A stretch of 64,000 nt of DNA from NCBI RefSeq assembly GCF_009912395.1, contig NZ_WNDO01000010.1, positions 62,001 to 126,000 of the forward strand. The letters run 5' to 3'. Numbering within the stretch: position 1 is the first letter of the stretch; each line of letters begins with the position of its first letter. This stretch comes from Luteibacter sp. Its GTDB lineage: Bacteria; Pseudomonadota; Gammaproteobacteria; Xanthomonadales; Rhodanobacteraceae. The notes below the pieces were generated by a model. It made no database searches, was not told the DNA's origin, and was given only the letters and a program-made list of their open reading frames with translations. Below, in pieces: positions 1-8,352 of the stretch. The position numbers and the translations under genes were made by a program.

Positions 1-774
1 ATGCGTCCCTGCGACGACCCCGACACCACCGAGCCGAACCGCCTTGGCTGCTATCCGCTGCTGCCCTGGAGCAACCGTATCGCGCGGGGCGGCTTCGTCC
101 ACGACGGCAGGGCGGTGACCTTGTCGCCGAACCGGAACGACGACCCGTATCCGATCCATGGCAGTGGCTGGCAACGGCCGTGGACGGTGGAACACCAGAC
201 CCGGAACGACATCGTCCTGTCGCTGCGCGACGCGACGGAAGGCGCCTATGCCTTCGAGGCGGAACAGCATTTTCGGCTCGATGGTCCCTCGCTGGAGATT
301 CGCCTGCGTGTCGTCAACACCGGGGCCTACGTGTTGCCGTTTGGTCTGGGCGTGCATCCGTTCTTTCCCCGCGATGCGGACACGCGCTTGCAGGCGGACG
401 CGGCATCGGTCTGGATGAACGATGGCGAAGATCCGCTGCCCATCGCCCTCATGCCGGTGCCTGGCGAGTGGGATTTCAGGGCGTCGCGTCAACTGCCGGG
501 TGGCGGCCTCAACCACGCCTTCACTGGTTGGTCGGGTAGGGCGTCGGTCCACTGGCCGCATCGGGCGCTGAGCCTGCATGTCGAAGCCGAGGCTGACGTG
601 TATGTGCTCTACGTGCCCGAAGGCGAAGATTTCTTCTGTTTCGAACCGGTGGACCACCCGATCAACGCGGTGCATCTTCCGGGAGGTGCCGTCGTCAACG
701 GCATGACGGCGCTGGCCCCGGGCCAGCAACTGGAACGCCGCTTTCGCTTCCGTGTTGAAGCCGGAGTGGCCTGA
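1..774 (+). CDS. Aldose 1-epimerase family protein, probably 5'-partial
   Basis: Likely interconverts alpha and beta anomers of aldoses such as galactose. The visible protein carries the family strand PWSNRI near residue 22, the motif GVHPFF near 117, and a C-terminal FEPVDHPINA segment, all typical of GalM-like beta-sandwich epimerases. The reading frame is open from the first base and the 257 residues lack the usual N-terminal strands of a roughly 300-residue enzyme, so the true start probably lies left of the window; the ATG at position 1 may be internal. It is followed 38 bp later by two alpha-galactosidases on the same strand, which fits release and anomerisation of galactose. Specificity within the family cannot be read from sequence. 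Confidence 0.8.
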   Translation: MRPCDDPDTTEPNRLGCYPLLPWSNRIARGGFVHDGRAVTLSPNRNDDPYPIHGSGWQRPWTVEHQTRNDIVLSLRDATEGAYAFEAEQHFRLDGPSLEIRLRVVNTGAYVLPFGLGVHPFFPRDADTRLQADAASVWMNDGEDPLPIALMPVPGEWDFRASRQLPGGGLNHAFTGWSGRASVHWPHRALSLHVEAEADVYVLYVPEGEDFFCFEPVDHPINAVHLPGGAVVNGMTALAPGQQLERRFRFRVEAGVA

Positions 775-812
775 CCGGGGCATCGCGCTCCACCGATCAC
801 GAGGATAGCCCG

Positions 813-3038
813 TTGAACACGCTCGCTCGTCACCTACGCATTCCATTCGCCCTGGCCGTCGTGGCTACCGTTCCCTGCGCCATGGCCGCCAGTCACGACG
901 CGAAGCCGCGCTTCGATGCGACGCAGAAGGTGTTTCGCCTGGATGCGGGCAAGGTGACCTATGCGATGGGGGTCAACGCGGACGGCATGCTCCAGAACAT
1001 CTACTGGGGCGCGCGGTTGGAAGATGCCGATCCGCTCGTGGCGCTGCCGGCGCCGGAGCGTTCGTCGTTCGATCCGAAGGGCGCGCTGAGTCTCCAGGAA
1101 TATGCCGGTTGGGGCGGTTCGCTGACCGCCACGCCCGCGCTGAAGCTGCGCTTCGACGACGGCAATCGCGACCTCGTGCTGCGTTACGACAGCTATCGCA
1201 TCGACGGCGGCGATCTCGCCATCCTGCTGCGCGATGCGCAGGCCGGCGTGAAGGTCACGCTGCATTACAGCGCCGACGCATCGACTGGCATCGTCGGACG
1301 TTCGGCACATATCGAGAACGGCAGCGGCCAGCCCATCACCATCGACAGCGCGGCCGCCGCCACCTGGAGCCTGCCGCCGGCCAACGATTACTCCCTGCGC
1401 TACCTCACGGGTACGTGGGCGGGCGAGTGGCATCTGCAGACGCGTCCCGTTGCTCCGGGTGCCACCGTGTTGGAAAGCCGTCGCGGTAGCACCGGCGACG
1501 AGAACAATCCCTGGTTCGCTATCGGCCGCGGCAGCGACTGGAACGAGGACCATGGCGATGTCTGGTTCGGCGCGCTCGCATGGAGCGGTTCGTGGCAGTT
1601 GCGCGTGGACGAGGACATCCTCGGCCAGGTGCGAGTCACTGGCGGCTTCAATCCGTTCGACTTCGGCTACCGCCTGAAACCCGGCGAGTCGTTGGATACA
1701 CCGGTCTTCTATGCGGGCTACACGGGCGATGGCGTGGGCGAAGCATCGCGCCTCATGCATCGTTTCGAGCGCACCCGCGTGCTGCCGGAAGGGCCGACGC
1801 CGAAGATCCGGCCGGTGCTCTACAACTCGTGGGAGGCCACGGAATTCAAGGTCGATGAAGTGGGGCAGGAGCGTCTCGCGGTGAAGGCCGCCGCGCTCGG
1901 TGTCGAGCGCTTCGTCGTCGACGACGGCTGGTTCGGTGCGCGCGACAGCGATCATGCTGGCCTTGGCGACTGGGTGGTCAACCGGCGCAAGTTCCCCAAC
2001 GGCCTGAAGCCACTGATCGACCGCGTCCACGGGCTCGGCATGAGCTTCGGCCTGTGGGTGGAACCGGAGATGGTCAATCCGGACAGCGACCTGTATCGCG
2101 CGCATCCGGACTGGGTACTCAATTTCACCGGCCGTGACCGCAGCCTGGGTCGCAACCAGATGGTGCTCAACCTGGCCCGCGAAGACGTGAAGGCACACGT
2201 GTTCGAGGTGCTTGACCGCTTGCTCGCCGAGAATGACATCCAGTTCCTGAAGTGGGACTACAACCGCAACTGGTCGGAGCCGGGTTGGCCGCAAATGGCG
2301 CCGGACGAGCAGCAGAAGGTGTACGTTGCCTACACGCGCAACCTCTACGACATCCTGCGCCGCCTGCGCGAGAAGCATCCGGGCGTGGAGATCGAATCCT
2401 GCTCCGGCGGCGGCGCGCGCGTGGACCTGGGCATCATGGCGCTCACCGACGAAGTGTGGCCGTCGGACAACACCGATCCTTCCGATCGCCTGTCGATCCA
2501 GGATGGCTTTAGCTACGCCTATGCGCCCGCGACGATGATGGCCTGGGTCACCGGCTCGCCGAACTGGGTGAATGGTCGCAGCAGTTCACTCGATTTCCGT
2601 TTCCTGTCCTCGATGCAGGGTGGCCTGGGCATCGGTGCCAACCTGCTCGAATGGACCGCGTCGGACGAGGAGGCCGCGCGTCGCTACATCGCCGAATACA
2701 AGACCATTCGCGCCACCGTGCAGCAGGGCGAGTTGTATCGCCTGCTATCGCCGCAGGGCAGGGCGCCGTGGTCGGCGACCGAATCCGTCTCGGCGGATCG
2801 CGCGCAGGCGGTGCTGTTCGCCTTCCAGCGACAGGGCGAGGAAGCGCGGGCTTTCCCGACGCTGCGCCTGCGCGGCCTTGATCCGAAGGCGCGCTACCGC
2901 ATGCGTTTCATCCACGGCAAGGCGGCGCCGGGCACACCCGACACGGCCAGCGGCGCCTACTGGATGCAACGTGGCATAGACATCGCGATCAAGGGCGACC
3001 TCCAGGCCGCCGGCGTGGTGTTCGACCGCGTGCGCTAA
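813..3038 (+). CDS. Alpha-galactosidase, GH36 family, exported
   Basis: Hydrolyses terminal alpha-galactosyl residues from oligosaccharides such as raffinose or from galactomannan side chains. The 741-residue protein begins with a Sec signal peptide (likely cleavage after AMA near residue 25). It then has an N-terminal beta-sandwich, the (beta/alpha)8 catalytic domain and a C-terminal beta domain. The GH36 nucleophile is seen in FLKWDYNRNW (about residue 480) and the acid/base Asp in PSDNTDPSDR (about residue 552). The start codon is TTG at 813, supported by GAGG 9 bases upstream; no ATG lies nearby in frame. It sits between an epimerase and a GH27 enzyme, so the three probably act together, with this enzyme in the periplasm or outside. 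Confidence 0.93.
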   Translation: MNTLARHLRIPFALAVVATVPCAMAASHDAKPRFDATQKVFRLDAGKVTYAMGVNADGMLQNIYWGARLEDADPLVALPAPERSSFDPKGALSLQEYAGWGGSLTATPALKLRFDDGNRDLVLRYDSYRIDGGDLAILLRDAQAGVKVTLHYSADASTGIVGRSAHIENGSGQPITIDSAAAATWSLPPANDYSLRYLTGTWAGEWHLQTRPVAPGATVLESRRGSTGDENNPWFAIGRGSDWNEDHGDVWFGALAWSGSWQLRVDEDILGQVRVTGGFNPFDFGYRLKPGESLDTPVFYAGYTGDGVGEASRLMHRFERTRVLPEGPTPKIRPVLYNSWEATEFKVDEVGQERLAVKAAALGVERFVVDDGWFGARDSDHAGLGDWVVNRRKFPNGLKPLIDRVHGLGMSFGLWVEPEMVNPDSDLYRAHPDWVLNFTGRDRSLGRNQMVLNLAREDVKAHVFEVLDRLLAENDIQFLKWDYNRNWSEPGWPQMAPDEQQKVYVAYTRNLYDILRRLREKHPGVEIESCSGGGARVDLGIMALTDEVWPSDNTDPSDRLSIQDGFSYAYAPATMMAWVTGSPNWVNGRSSSLDFRFLSSMQGGLGIGANLLEWTASDEEAARRYIAEYKTIRATVQQGELYRLLSPQGRAPWSATESVSADRAQAVLFAFQRQGEEARAFPTLRLRGLDPKARYRMRFIHGKAAPGTPDTASGAYWMQRGIDIAIKGDLQAAGVVFDRVR

Positions 3039-3095
3039 CCGATTCGTTCCACGCGCGGCGCGTCGCGCGGGAGCCGCAGGGGTTCTTCGACCGGT

Positions 3096-3111
3096 GCCCG
3101 CTTTCGCGGGC
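3096..3111. other. Hairpin between the two alpha-galactosidase genes
   Basis: Perfect 6-bp stem GCCCGC/GCGGGC with a TTTC loop in the 99-bp gap between the GH36 and GH27 genes. There is no downstream T-run, so it is more likely an mRNA-stabilising or processing hairpin than a terminator. Function is inference. Confidence 0.35.
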
Positions 3112-3137
3112 GCCTCCTTCAACCATGGAGTCGAACC

Positions 3138-5315
3138 ATGCACGACCGTAGCCGCCGTCCCGCGTTCCGCAGGCTTGCCATCGCCTGCGCGTTGTCCCTT
3201 GCCGCTCCCTACGCCATGGCGCAGGTCAATGGCGTGGCGCAGAAGCCCTACCTGGGCTGGAGCAGTTTCAGCCAGCAGACGATCGAACCCGATTTCCTCA
3301 CCCAGGCGAACATGATCCGACAGTCCGACGCGTTGAAATCGTCCGGACTGCAAGACCACGGTTACACCTACATCAACCTCGACTCGGGCTGGCAGGGCAG
3401 TTTCGATGCCAATGGCCGGCCCACACCGAACCTGGCGATCTTTCCAGACATCAAGGCGATGATCGACCACATCCATGCCAACGGCCAGAAGGCGGGCATC
3501 TACTGGATTCCCGGCGTGGAGGAACCGGCAGTGCAGGCGAACTCGCCGATCCTGGGCACCTCGTACCATATCCAGGACATCCTCGCGGTGCCGCATCGCG
3601 CGGGTAATGCCTTCGGTGGACCGGGCACCTCGCCGTACCACTACAAGATCGACTTCTCCAAACCGGGTGCGCAGGAGTACATGGACTCCGTCGTGGCGTT
3701 GTTCGCTTCGTGGGGCGTGGACTTCATCAAGCTGGATGGCGTGACGCCGGGTTCGTACAGCGATGATCTCAGCATCGACAATCGCGACGATGTCGCGGCA
3801 TGGTCGCGGGCGATCCAGCGCAGTGGACGACCCATGTGGTTCACGGTGTCCTGGCAGGTCGGCAAGGATTACCTCGATACCTGGCGTACGTACTCCAACG
3901 CACGACGCATCGACGACGACGTGGAATGCGAAGGCCGCTGCGCGACGCTGACCAACTGGCCGCGTATCGAAAAGCGCTTCCGCGACCTGCCCAACTGGCA
4001 GGATGCCGCCGGTCCGACGCAGGGCTGGAATGATCTCGATTCGCTCGATATCGGCGATGGCGCGCTCGACGGCCTCAGCCTCGACGAGAAGCGTTCCGCA
4101 TTCACCCTGTGGGCGATGGCGAATGCACCGATCTACCTGGGCGGCGATCTCACCCACCTCGACGACGACGGCAAGCGCCTGACCACCAACGACGAAGTGA
4201 TCGCGGTGAACCAGTCGGGCAAGCCTGCTCGCCAGTTACAGGCGGGTGATCTCCAGGTCTGGGTGAGCGACCTGGGTAACGGTCGTTACTACGTCGCGCT
4301 GTTCAATATGAACGCGACGCGCACCGTCGCGCAATGGCAGTGGCGACAGATGGGCATCAACGGCGCATTGCGCGTACGCGACCTGTGGACGCACAAGGAG
4401 CTCGGCCCATCCTTCGGCAACCACGTTACCGTGTTGCCTGGTCATGCGACGCAGTTGCTGTTGGTGGAGGCGATGCCGGGACAGGTCGCCGCCGATCCGT
4501 CGTCGGCCTTCGATGCCGAGGGTGCGACGCTCGCCGGCACGGCCGCCGTGTATGCATGCCCGGCGTGTTCGGGTGGCAGCAAGGTCGGTGGCCTGGGCCT
4601 GGGTGCGAACAACACCGTCACCTTCGGGCAGGTGCAGGCGCCACGCGACGGCAGCTACCTGCTGCGCATCGACTCACTGACCCAGGGGCTGCGTTCGTAC
4701 CTGTTCCAGGTGAACGATGGACCGCAGCAGACGTTCAACTCCGGTGGAGGCAGCTTCCAGTTGCCGTCGTCGGGCACGGTGCCGGTGTGCCTGCACAAGG
4801 GCGTCAACCGTATCCGCTTCGGCAATGCGGCGAGCTATCCGCCGGACCTCGATCGCATCGTGGTCTCCGGTCGTGGCGATGCGCCGCGTCCGGACAGCAC
4901 CACCTACGAGGCCGAATCCGCCGTGCTCGGCGGCACCGTCACGGCCGGCTTCAGTAATTACTTCTCGGGCCTGGCGAAGGCCGGCAACATCGGCGGCGGT
5001 GTTGCCAACTCGGTCACCTTCACCAACGTCACCGTGCCGGTGGCCGGTGTGTACCAACTGGAGATCGACTACGCGACCAAGGGCGCCCGTACCTTGCAGA
5101 TGTCGATCAACGGCGCGACGGCGACCGAGCTGGCGCTGGATGGCAGCAGCTTCGACGATCCGGTGGCGAAGGTGCTGGAGGTGGGCTTGAAGAAGGGCGT
5201 CAACACGATCCGCTTCGGCAACGCGAGCGGCGTCGCGCCCGACCTGGATCGCATCGTGGTGGCTCCGCGCGTGGTGCCGGCACTGCTGGGCGCCACCACA
5301 TCGCCCTGCCGATAG
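3138..5315 (+). CDS. Alpha-galactosidase, GH27 family, with two C-terminal carbohydrate-binding-like domains
   Basis: A second exported alpha-galactosidase, unrelated in fine fold to the GH36 neighbour. The signal peptide ends at AMA (about residue 30), followed by the GH27 opening PYLGWSSFS. The nucleophile lies in FIKLDG (about residue 198) and the probable acid/base Asp in RIDDDVEC (about residue 258). After the catalytic domain and its beta-sandwich come two similar modules, residues about 452-585 and 589-715. Both end in a strand of the form NTIRFGNA...PDLDRIVV, typical of CBM6/CBM35-like domains that bind sugar polymers. An SD (GGAG) lies 7 bases before the ATG. The added binding modules suggest action on a polymer such as galactomannan. 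The exact CBM family is inference. Confidence 0.9.
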   Translation: MHDRSRRPAFRRLAIACALSLAAPYAMAQVNGVAQKPYLGWSSFSQQTIEPDFLTQANMIRQSDALKSSGLQDHGYTYINLDSGWQGSFDANGRPTPNLAIFPDIKAMIDHIHANGQKAGIYWIPGVEEPAVQANSPILGTSYHIQDILAVPHRAGNAFGGPGTSPYHYKIDFSKPGAQEYMDSVVALFASWGVDFIKLDGVTPGSYSDDLSIDNRDDVAAWSRAIQRSGRPMWFTVSWQVGKDYLDTWRTYSNARRIDDDVECEGRCATLTNWPRIEKRFRDLPNWQDAAGPTQGWNDLDSLDIGDGALDGLSLDEKRSAFTLWAMANAPIYLGGDLTHLDDDGKRLTTNDEVIAVNQSGKPARQLQAGDLQVWVSDLGNGRYYVALFNMNATRTVAQWQWRQMGINGALRVRDLWTHKELGPSFGNHVTVLPGHATQLLLVEAMPGQVAADPSSAFDAEGATLAGTAAVYACPACSGGSKVGGLGLGANNTVTFGQVQAPRDGSYLLRIDSLTQGLRSYLFQVNDGPQQTFNSGGGSFQLPSSGTVPVCLHKGVNRIRFGNAASYPPDLDRIVVSGRGDAPRPDSTTYEAESAVLGGTVTAGFSNYFSGLAKAGNIGGGVANSVTFTNVTVPVAGVYQLEIDYATKGARTLQMSINGATATELALDGSSFDDPVAKVLEVGLKKGVNTIRFGNASGVAPDLDRIVVAPRVVPALLGATTSPCR

Positions 5316-5335
5316 GAGGTCGTTAGGCACATGGC

Positions 5336-5365
5336 GTCGCAGCCCGCCGCGTGCGAGGCTGCGAC
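5336..5365. other. Perfect 9-bp hairpin after the GH27 gene
   Basis: GTCGCAGCC and GGCTGCGAC form a perfect 9-bp stem around a 12-base loop in the gap before the next gene. It lacks a T-tract, so a rho-independent terminator is not proven; mRNA end protection is equally possible. Confidence 0.35.
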
Positions 5366-5388
5366 GATCATCACTGCGGGGGCACGAG

Positions 5389-6537
5389 ATGGTCAGTCGT
5401 CGTCAATTCATCCAGGCCATGCCGGCAGGGGCGGTGTCCCTTGCGCTGACATCCTTACCGGCTGCGGTGGCCGCGGCGCCGGCCGACAAGCCGATCCCGG
5501 TGGAGAAGGTGGTGGCGCTCGTCGGCGACGACATCCCTTATCGGGCCGTGCAGATGCCGGCGCGACTGGAAGCGGCGTTTCACGGTGAGACGAAGCTTGG
5601 CGACGGTTATCTCGCCAAGGGTATGGTCGGCCAGCTCGAACGACGTTTCGCCGACCTGCTGGGCAAGGACGATGCGGTCTTCATGCCAACGGGAACGATG
5701 GCGAACCAGATCGCGATCCACATCCTGTGCGGCGATTGGCGGCATGTCCTGTTGCAAAAAGAGAGTCACGTCTACCGCGACGAAGAGGACGGGGTGGCCG
5801 TGCTGAGCGGCATCAATCCCGTGCCCATCGACGGCGGTACGGACGACGCGCTGGTCGCTTCGGTCGAGGCCGAGTTCGGCAAGCGCAAGGACGATCCGTA
5901 CCCGATCGAGATCGGCGCGATATCGATCGAGAGTCCGGTGAGGCGGCTCGATGGCTCGTGTGTGTCGCCAGAGGTGATCGGGCGCATCGCTGCGCTGGCG
6001 AAGCAGAACGGCACGGGCATGCATCTGGATGGCGCCCGCCTGCTGTTGATGAGCGGTATGCCAGGATTCGATCCACGTACCTACGCGGCTCCGTTCGATA
6101 CGGTGTACGTCTCGCTCTACAAGTACCTCGGTGCGCCGTTCGGTGCGATCCTCGCCGGTAGCAAGGCGCAGATGGAGCGTGCGCGGCACCTGCGCCACAT
6201 CTTCGGTGGCACGATCTATCACGGCTGGACCTCGGCGCTACTGGCGTTGCGCAACCTCGACGGTTTTGCCGAGCGCTTCACGCGGGTCAGGTCGGCGGGC
6301 GAGGCGCTGCTGGCGAAGCTGGAAGGGATGCCGGGCATCCGCATCGAGCGCGTTCCCCGAGCGAGCAACATCGTCTTCCTGCACGTGGAGCCCTCGGTGG
6401 CCGAGGGACTGGTCAAGCGCGCCAGGGCGGCGGATATCGTCGTGGACGACGTGGAGAACGGTCGCCTGGAGGTCTCCTTCAACGAGACCCTGCTGCGCCG
6501 GCCCGTGGACGTGATCGCCCGGGTTTTTTCGGCCTGA
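5389..6537 (+). CDS. Tat-exported threonine-aldolase-like PLP enzyme
   Basis: Member of the aspartate-aminotransferase fold type I group close to low-specificity L-threonine aldolase and beta-eliminating lyases, which cleave beta-hydroxy amino acids to glycine plus an aldehyde. The family motif LDGAR is seen (about residue 211). The PLP-binding lysine is probable in SLYKYLGAPFGA (about residue 245). The N-terminus MVSRRQFIQ followed by a hydrophobic stretch and AVAAAPA is a twin-arginine signal, so the folded, PLP-loaded enzyme is likely exported to the periplasm. That is unusual for the family, whose members are normally cytoplasmic. The start at 5389 puts the RR pair at residues 4-5. Substrate is unknown; it is not clearly part of the galactosidase block. 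Confidence 0.8.
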   Translation: MVSRRQFIQAMPAGAVSLALTSLPAAVAAAPADKPIPVEKVVALVGDDIPYRAVQMPARLEAAFHGETKLGDGYLAKGMVGQLERRFADLLGKDDAVFMPTGTMANQIAIHILCGDWRHVLLQKESHVYRDEEDGVAVLSGINPVPIDGGTDDALVASVEAEFGKRKDDPYPIEIGAISIESPVRRLDGSCVSPEVIGRIAALAKQNGTGMHLDGARLLLMSGMPGFDPRTYAAPFDTVYVSLYKYLGAPFGAILAGSKAQMERARHLRHIFGGTIYHGWTSALLALRNLDGFAERFTRVRSAGEALLAKLEGMPGIRIERVPRASNIVFLHVEPSVAEGLVKRARAADIVVDDVENGRLEVSFNETLLRRPVDVIARVFSA

Positions 6538-6560
6538 GACGGCGAGTGGGGGGAGGGGGC

Positions 6561-6588
6561 TTGCACTATGCGTAAATCCCCCTATAAT
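6561..6588 (+). promoter_or_regulatory. Sigma-70 promoter of tRNA-Gly
   Basis: TTGCAC (-35, 6561-6566) and a perfect TATAAT (-10, 6583-6588) with 16-base spacing, ending 14 bases before the tRNA. Confidence 0.8.
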
Positions 6589-6602
6589 GGCCTACTCACG
6601 AT

Positions 6603-6678
<76 letters not shown>

Positions 6679-6706
6679 TATTCGCTCCGGTGGTTTCGGA
6701 GTAAGC

Positions 6707-6733
6707 AAAAAGCCCCTCTTGCAGGGGCTTTTT
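6707..6733 (+). terminator. Rho-independent terminator of tRNA-Gly
   Basis: AAAAAGCCCCT, a 5-base loop, then AGGGGCTTTTT: an 11-bp stem ending in T's, 28 bases after the tRNA. Confidence 0.9.
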
Positions 6734-6744
6734 GTCGTGTGGAC

Positions 6745-6828
6745 ATCGCGCGCAAGCGCGCTCCTACAGGGGGGGAGGGATACGCGTCAGGCGTTGGGGG
6801 CGGTTGTAGGAGCGCGCTTGCGCGCGAT
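6745..6828. repeat. REP pair (inverted copies)
   Basis: Two copies of the window's 24-bp REP unit in opposite orientation (6745-6768 reverse and 6805-6828 forward, consensus TGTAGGAGCGCGCTTGCGCG followed by CGAT), separated by 36 bases. It lies between the tRNA terminator and the end of the convergent phosphatase gene. No REP-associated transposase gene is in the window. Confidence 0.9.
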
Positions 6829-6861
6829 AGCCAACGAAGCGACGGATGCGTGCCCCGCCTA

Positions 6862-7482
6862 CTACGGACACGTCACCGGAAGACCATTCAACCCCTCACT
6901 ATCCTGCTGCAGGCTAGCGGTCGTCGTCTTCCCGCTACGCACGATCGTCAGCACGTAAAGACTGTCGAAATCACTGTCCGACCACTTGGGCACCATGCTG
7001 TCGTCACCCCCGGTGTCCTTCACCAGCTTCTTCACCAGCTTGACCAGCTGCGAGTGCTCCCAGGCGACAAAGACCGTGCTGGACCGCAGGTCGTCCCCCA
7101 GCAAGGTGTCTTTCATGTCGCTGATATCGGTGAAGCCGTAAGGCGTGTTCACCGGCATGCCAAGACGGATGGCGGTCGGTTCGATGGTGGCCAGCGGGCG
7201 GACGTAGTCGAACGTGCCTGCAGGATCCGAAACCTGGGTCGCCGCCGGGTCCGGCGCATAGATCGCATCCGGTTGGCCGTAGCGGGTGATCAGTACATCA
7301 GGCAACTTAAGCGAACGATTCAAGCCCTGGCAGGTCAGTTGTCCGTAACCACCGGCCGGCTTTTCGCCGTGCCGCATGAACACGATGGTCTCGGTGGTGG
7401 CGGTCTTCGTCTTCGCTGCCGCGAACGCGGAACACGAAAGACAGGCGATGGCCATGGGAATGATGAACGACTTCAGCTGCAT
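6862..7482 (-). CDS. Exported histidine phosphatase superfamily protein
   Basis: A 206-residue protein with signal peptide (hydrophobic core then AFAA near residue 22) and the phosphohistidine motif VFMRHGEKP (about residue 38), which marks the histidine phosphatase superfamily. A second candidate catalytic His is in WEHSQL. Substrate is unknown. I chose the ATG at 7482 because AGGGAG (7489-7494) is well placed before it; the frame is open further upstream but that part is basic and has no signal. It converges on the tRNA and REP pair to its left. Exported members of the family include phytase-like and broad phosphatases, but this one is shorter. Confidence 0.75.
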   Translation of the reverse strand: MQLKSFIIPMAIACLSCSAFAAAKTKTATTETIVFMRHGEKPAGGYGQLTCQGLNRSLKLPDVLITRYGQPDAIYAPDPAATQVSDPAGTFDYVRPLATIEPTAIRLGMPVNTPYGFTDISDMKDTLLGDDLRSSTVFVAWEHSQLVKLVKKLVKDTGGDDSMVPKWSDSDFDSLYVLTIVRSGKTTTASLQQDSEGLNGLPVTCP

Positions 7483-7918
7483 GCGAGGCTCCCTTGCTTG
7501 GCGGTGATGCGCGACGGTGTAGTCGTCGCGCTTTCGCGTTCCTTTCATCTATGTCAACGCGATGCCATTCATTCACATGCATGAACGCCATGGCGAAAAA
7601 AAGTGCCGTTTATGCACCCGTTCGTCGTGTCGCTGTAGCAAGCGATGCGCATGATTCGCGGAAGCGCGCAGGAATATGCGCAGTGGCGTGTGTCATCGGT
7701 TGATCGTGGCGTCTGTAAGCGTGCGCATGTTTATGCGAAAAGTGTGATGCACATCTTCGAAGGAATGAAAACCTAGTAGTTTCCCTAGCTGTTTTTGCGT
7801 CGATGGCCAACTAGAATGGCCCACCCATTCAATGCCGCGTCCCCAAAAAAAGCAGGCTCGACCTGCACGTCAGCGGCGGCGACATCACAATGATTCATCG
7901 ATAGATCGCATACCCATG

Positions 7919-7956
7919 TCATGAGTTTCGGGAGGATTCATGCGTTTCGGGAGGCT
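7919..7956. repeat. Tandem 19-bp direct repeat upstream of the NRPS operon
   Basis: TCATGAGTTTCGGGAGGAT (7919-7937) is followed directly by TCATGCGTTTCGGGAGGCT (7938-7956); 17 of 19 bases match. Each unit holds an ATG and a GGGAGG block. It could be a protein-binding site or a duplicated leader region; nothing else in the window matches it that I noticed. Confidence 0.6.
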
Positions 7957-8308
7957 TTTCGATTTCGTTGTCACGGTCAGGAGACGCGCCAGTCGCGGAG
8001 ACGATGACCGCCTGTCGTGTATCGGCGCCCATGCGGCGCGGCACGTCGATATCCTGCATCGCCGCGAGGCTTTCGCCGCTATTCCCTGTAGGGTGAGGTC
8101 GGCAAAATCCCCGTGTTAGCGCATTTCGTATCGCTCGCTGACGAAGCGGCGACACGGTCAGGCCATCCCCTTCGATGAGTCCGTCGATGTTCACGATGTT
8201 CTCGTGAACCGGATATCTCTGCGCGCCTGAAAAACCCACCGTCGACATATGCGCTGCTGCGGCGAGCGCAAGGGCGCCTATTGCCTGCCGAACGGATATT
8301 CCACTCAC
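7919..8308 (-). CDS. Possible small exported protein, weakly supported
   Basis: A frame open from a GTG at 8308 gives 129 residues that begin with a signal-like stretch (SVRQAIGALALAAAAHMS) and continue into a segment with normal high-GC codon use. The second half looks less gene-like. There is no clear SD, and the start is only 45 bases from the NRPS start on the other strand, so it would be a divergent neighbour. It may also be a gene remnant or chance. No family recognised. Confidence 0.25.
   Translation of the reverse strand: MSGISVRQAIGALALAAAAHMSTVGFSGAQRYPVHENIVNIDGLIEGDGLTVSPLRQRAIRNALTRGFCRPHPTGNSGESLAAMQDIDVPRRMGADTRQAVIVSATGASPDRDNEIEKPPETHESSRNS
7940..8119 (+). CDS. Possible 59-codon leader ORF, weakly supported
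   Basis: ATG at 7940 preceded by GGGAGG with 4-base spacing opens a 59-residue, arginine-rich frame. It conflicts with the antisense candidate 7919-8308; at most one is real. Could be a leader of the NRPS transcript. Product not recognised. Confidence 0.18.
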   Translation: MRFGRLFDFVVTVRRRASRGDDDRLSCIGAHAARHVDILHRREAFAAIPCRVRSAKSPC

Positions 8309-8352
8309 GCAACGCGATTTTACGCGTCGGCGGACCAGAGGATCTTCGTTAC

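Larger units (their letters stand above)
7483..8352. other. 870-bp non-coding or sparsely coding region upstream of the NRPS operon
   Basis: The largest gap in the window. It is visibly AT-richer than its surroundings, especially 7700-7800, and should contain the promoter of the NRPS operon and that of the leftward phosphatase. I see no convincing -35/-10 pair for the operon. It contains a tandem 19-bp repeat and two weak small ORFs, listed separately. No tRNA or riboswitch fold was recognised. Confidence 0.6.

Noticed and set aside
834-2378. 514-codon open frame antisense to the GH36 gene
   Set aside because: Shadow of a high-GC gene: composition is Arg/Val/His-rich with no family motifs, while the opposite strand has complete GH36 motifs.
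5331-5588. 85-codon ORF after the GH27 gene with AGGAGG upstream
   Set aside because: The SD spacing is long, the frame overlaps the Tat enzyme gene in another frame, and the protein has no recognisable features.
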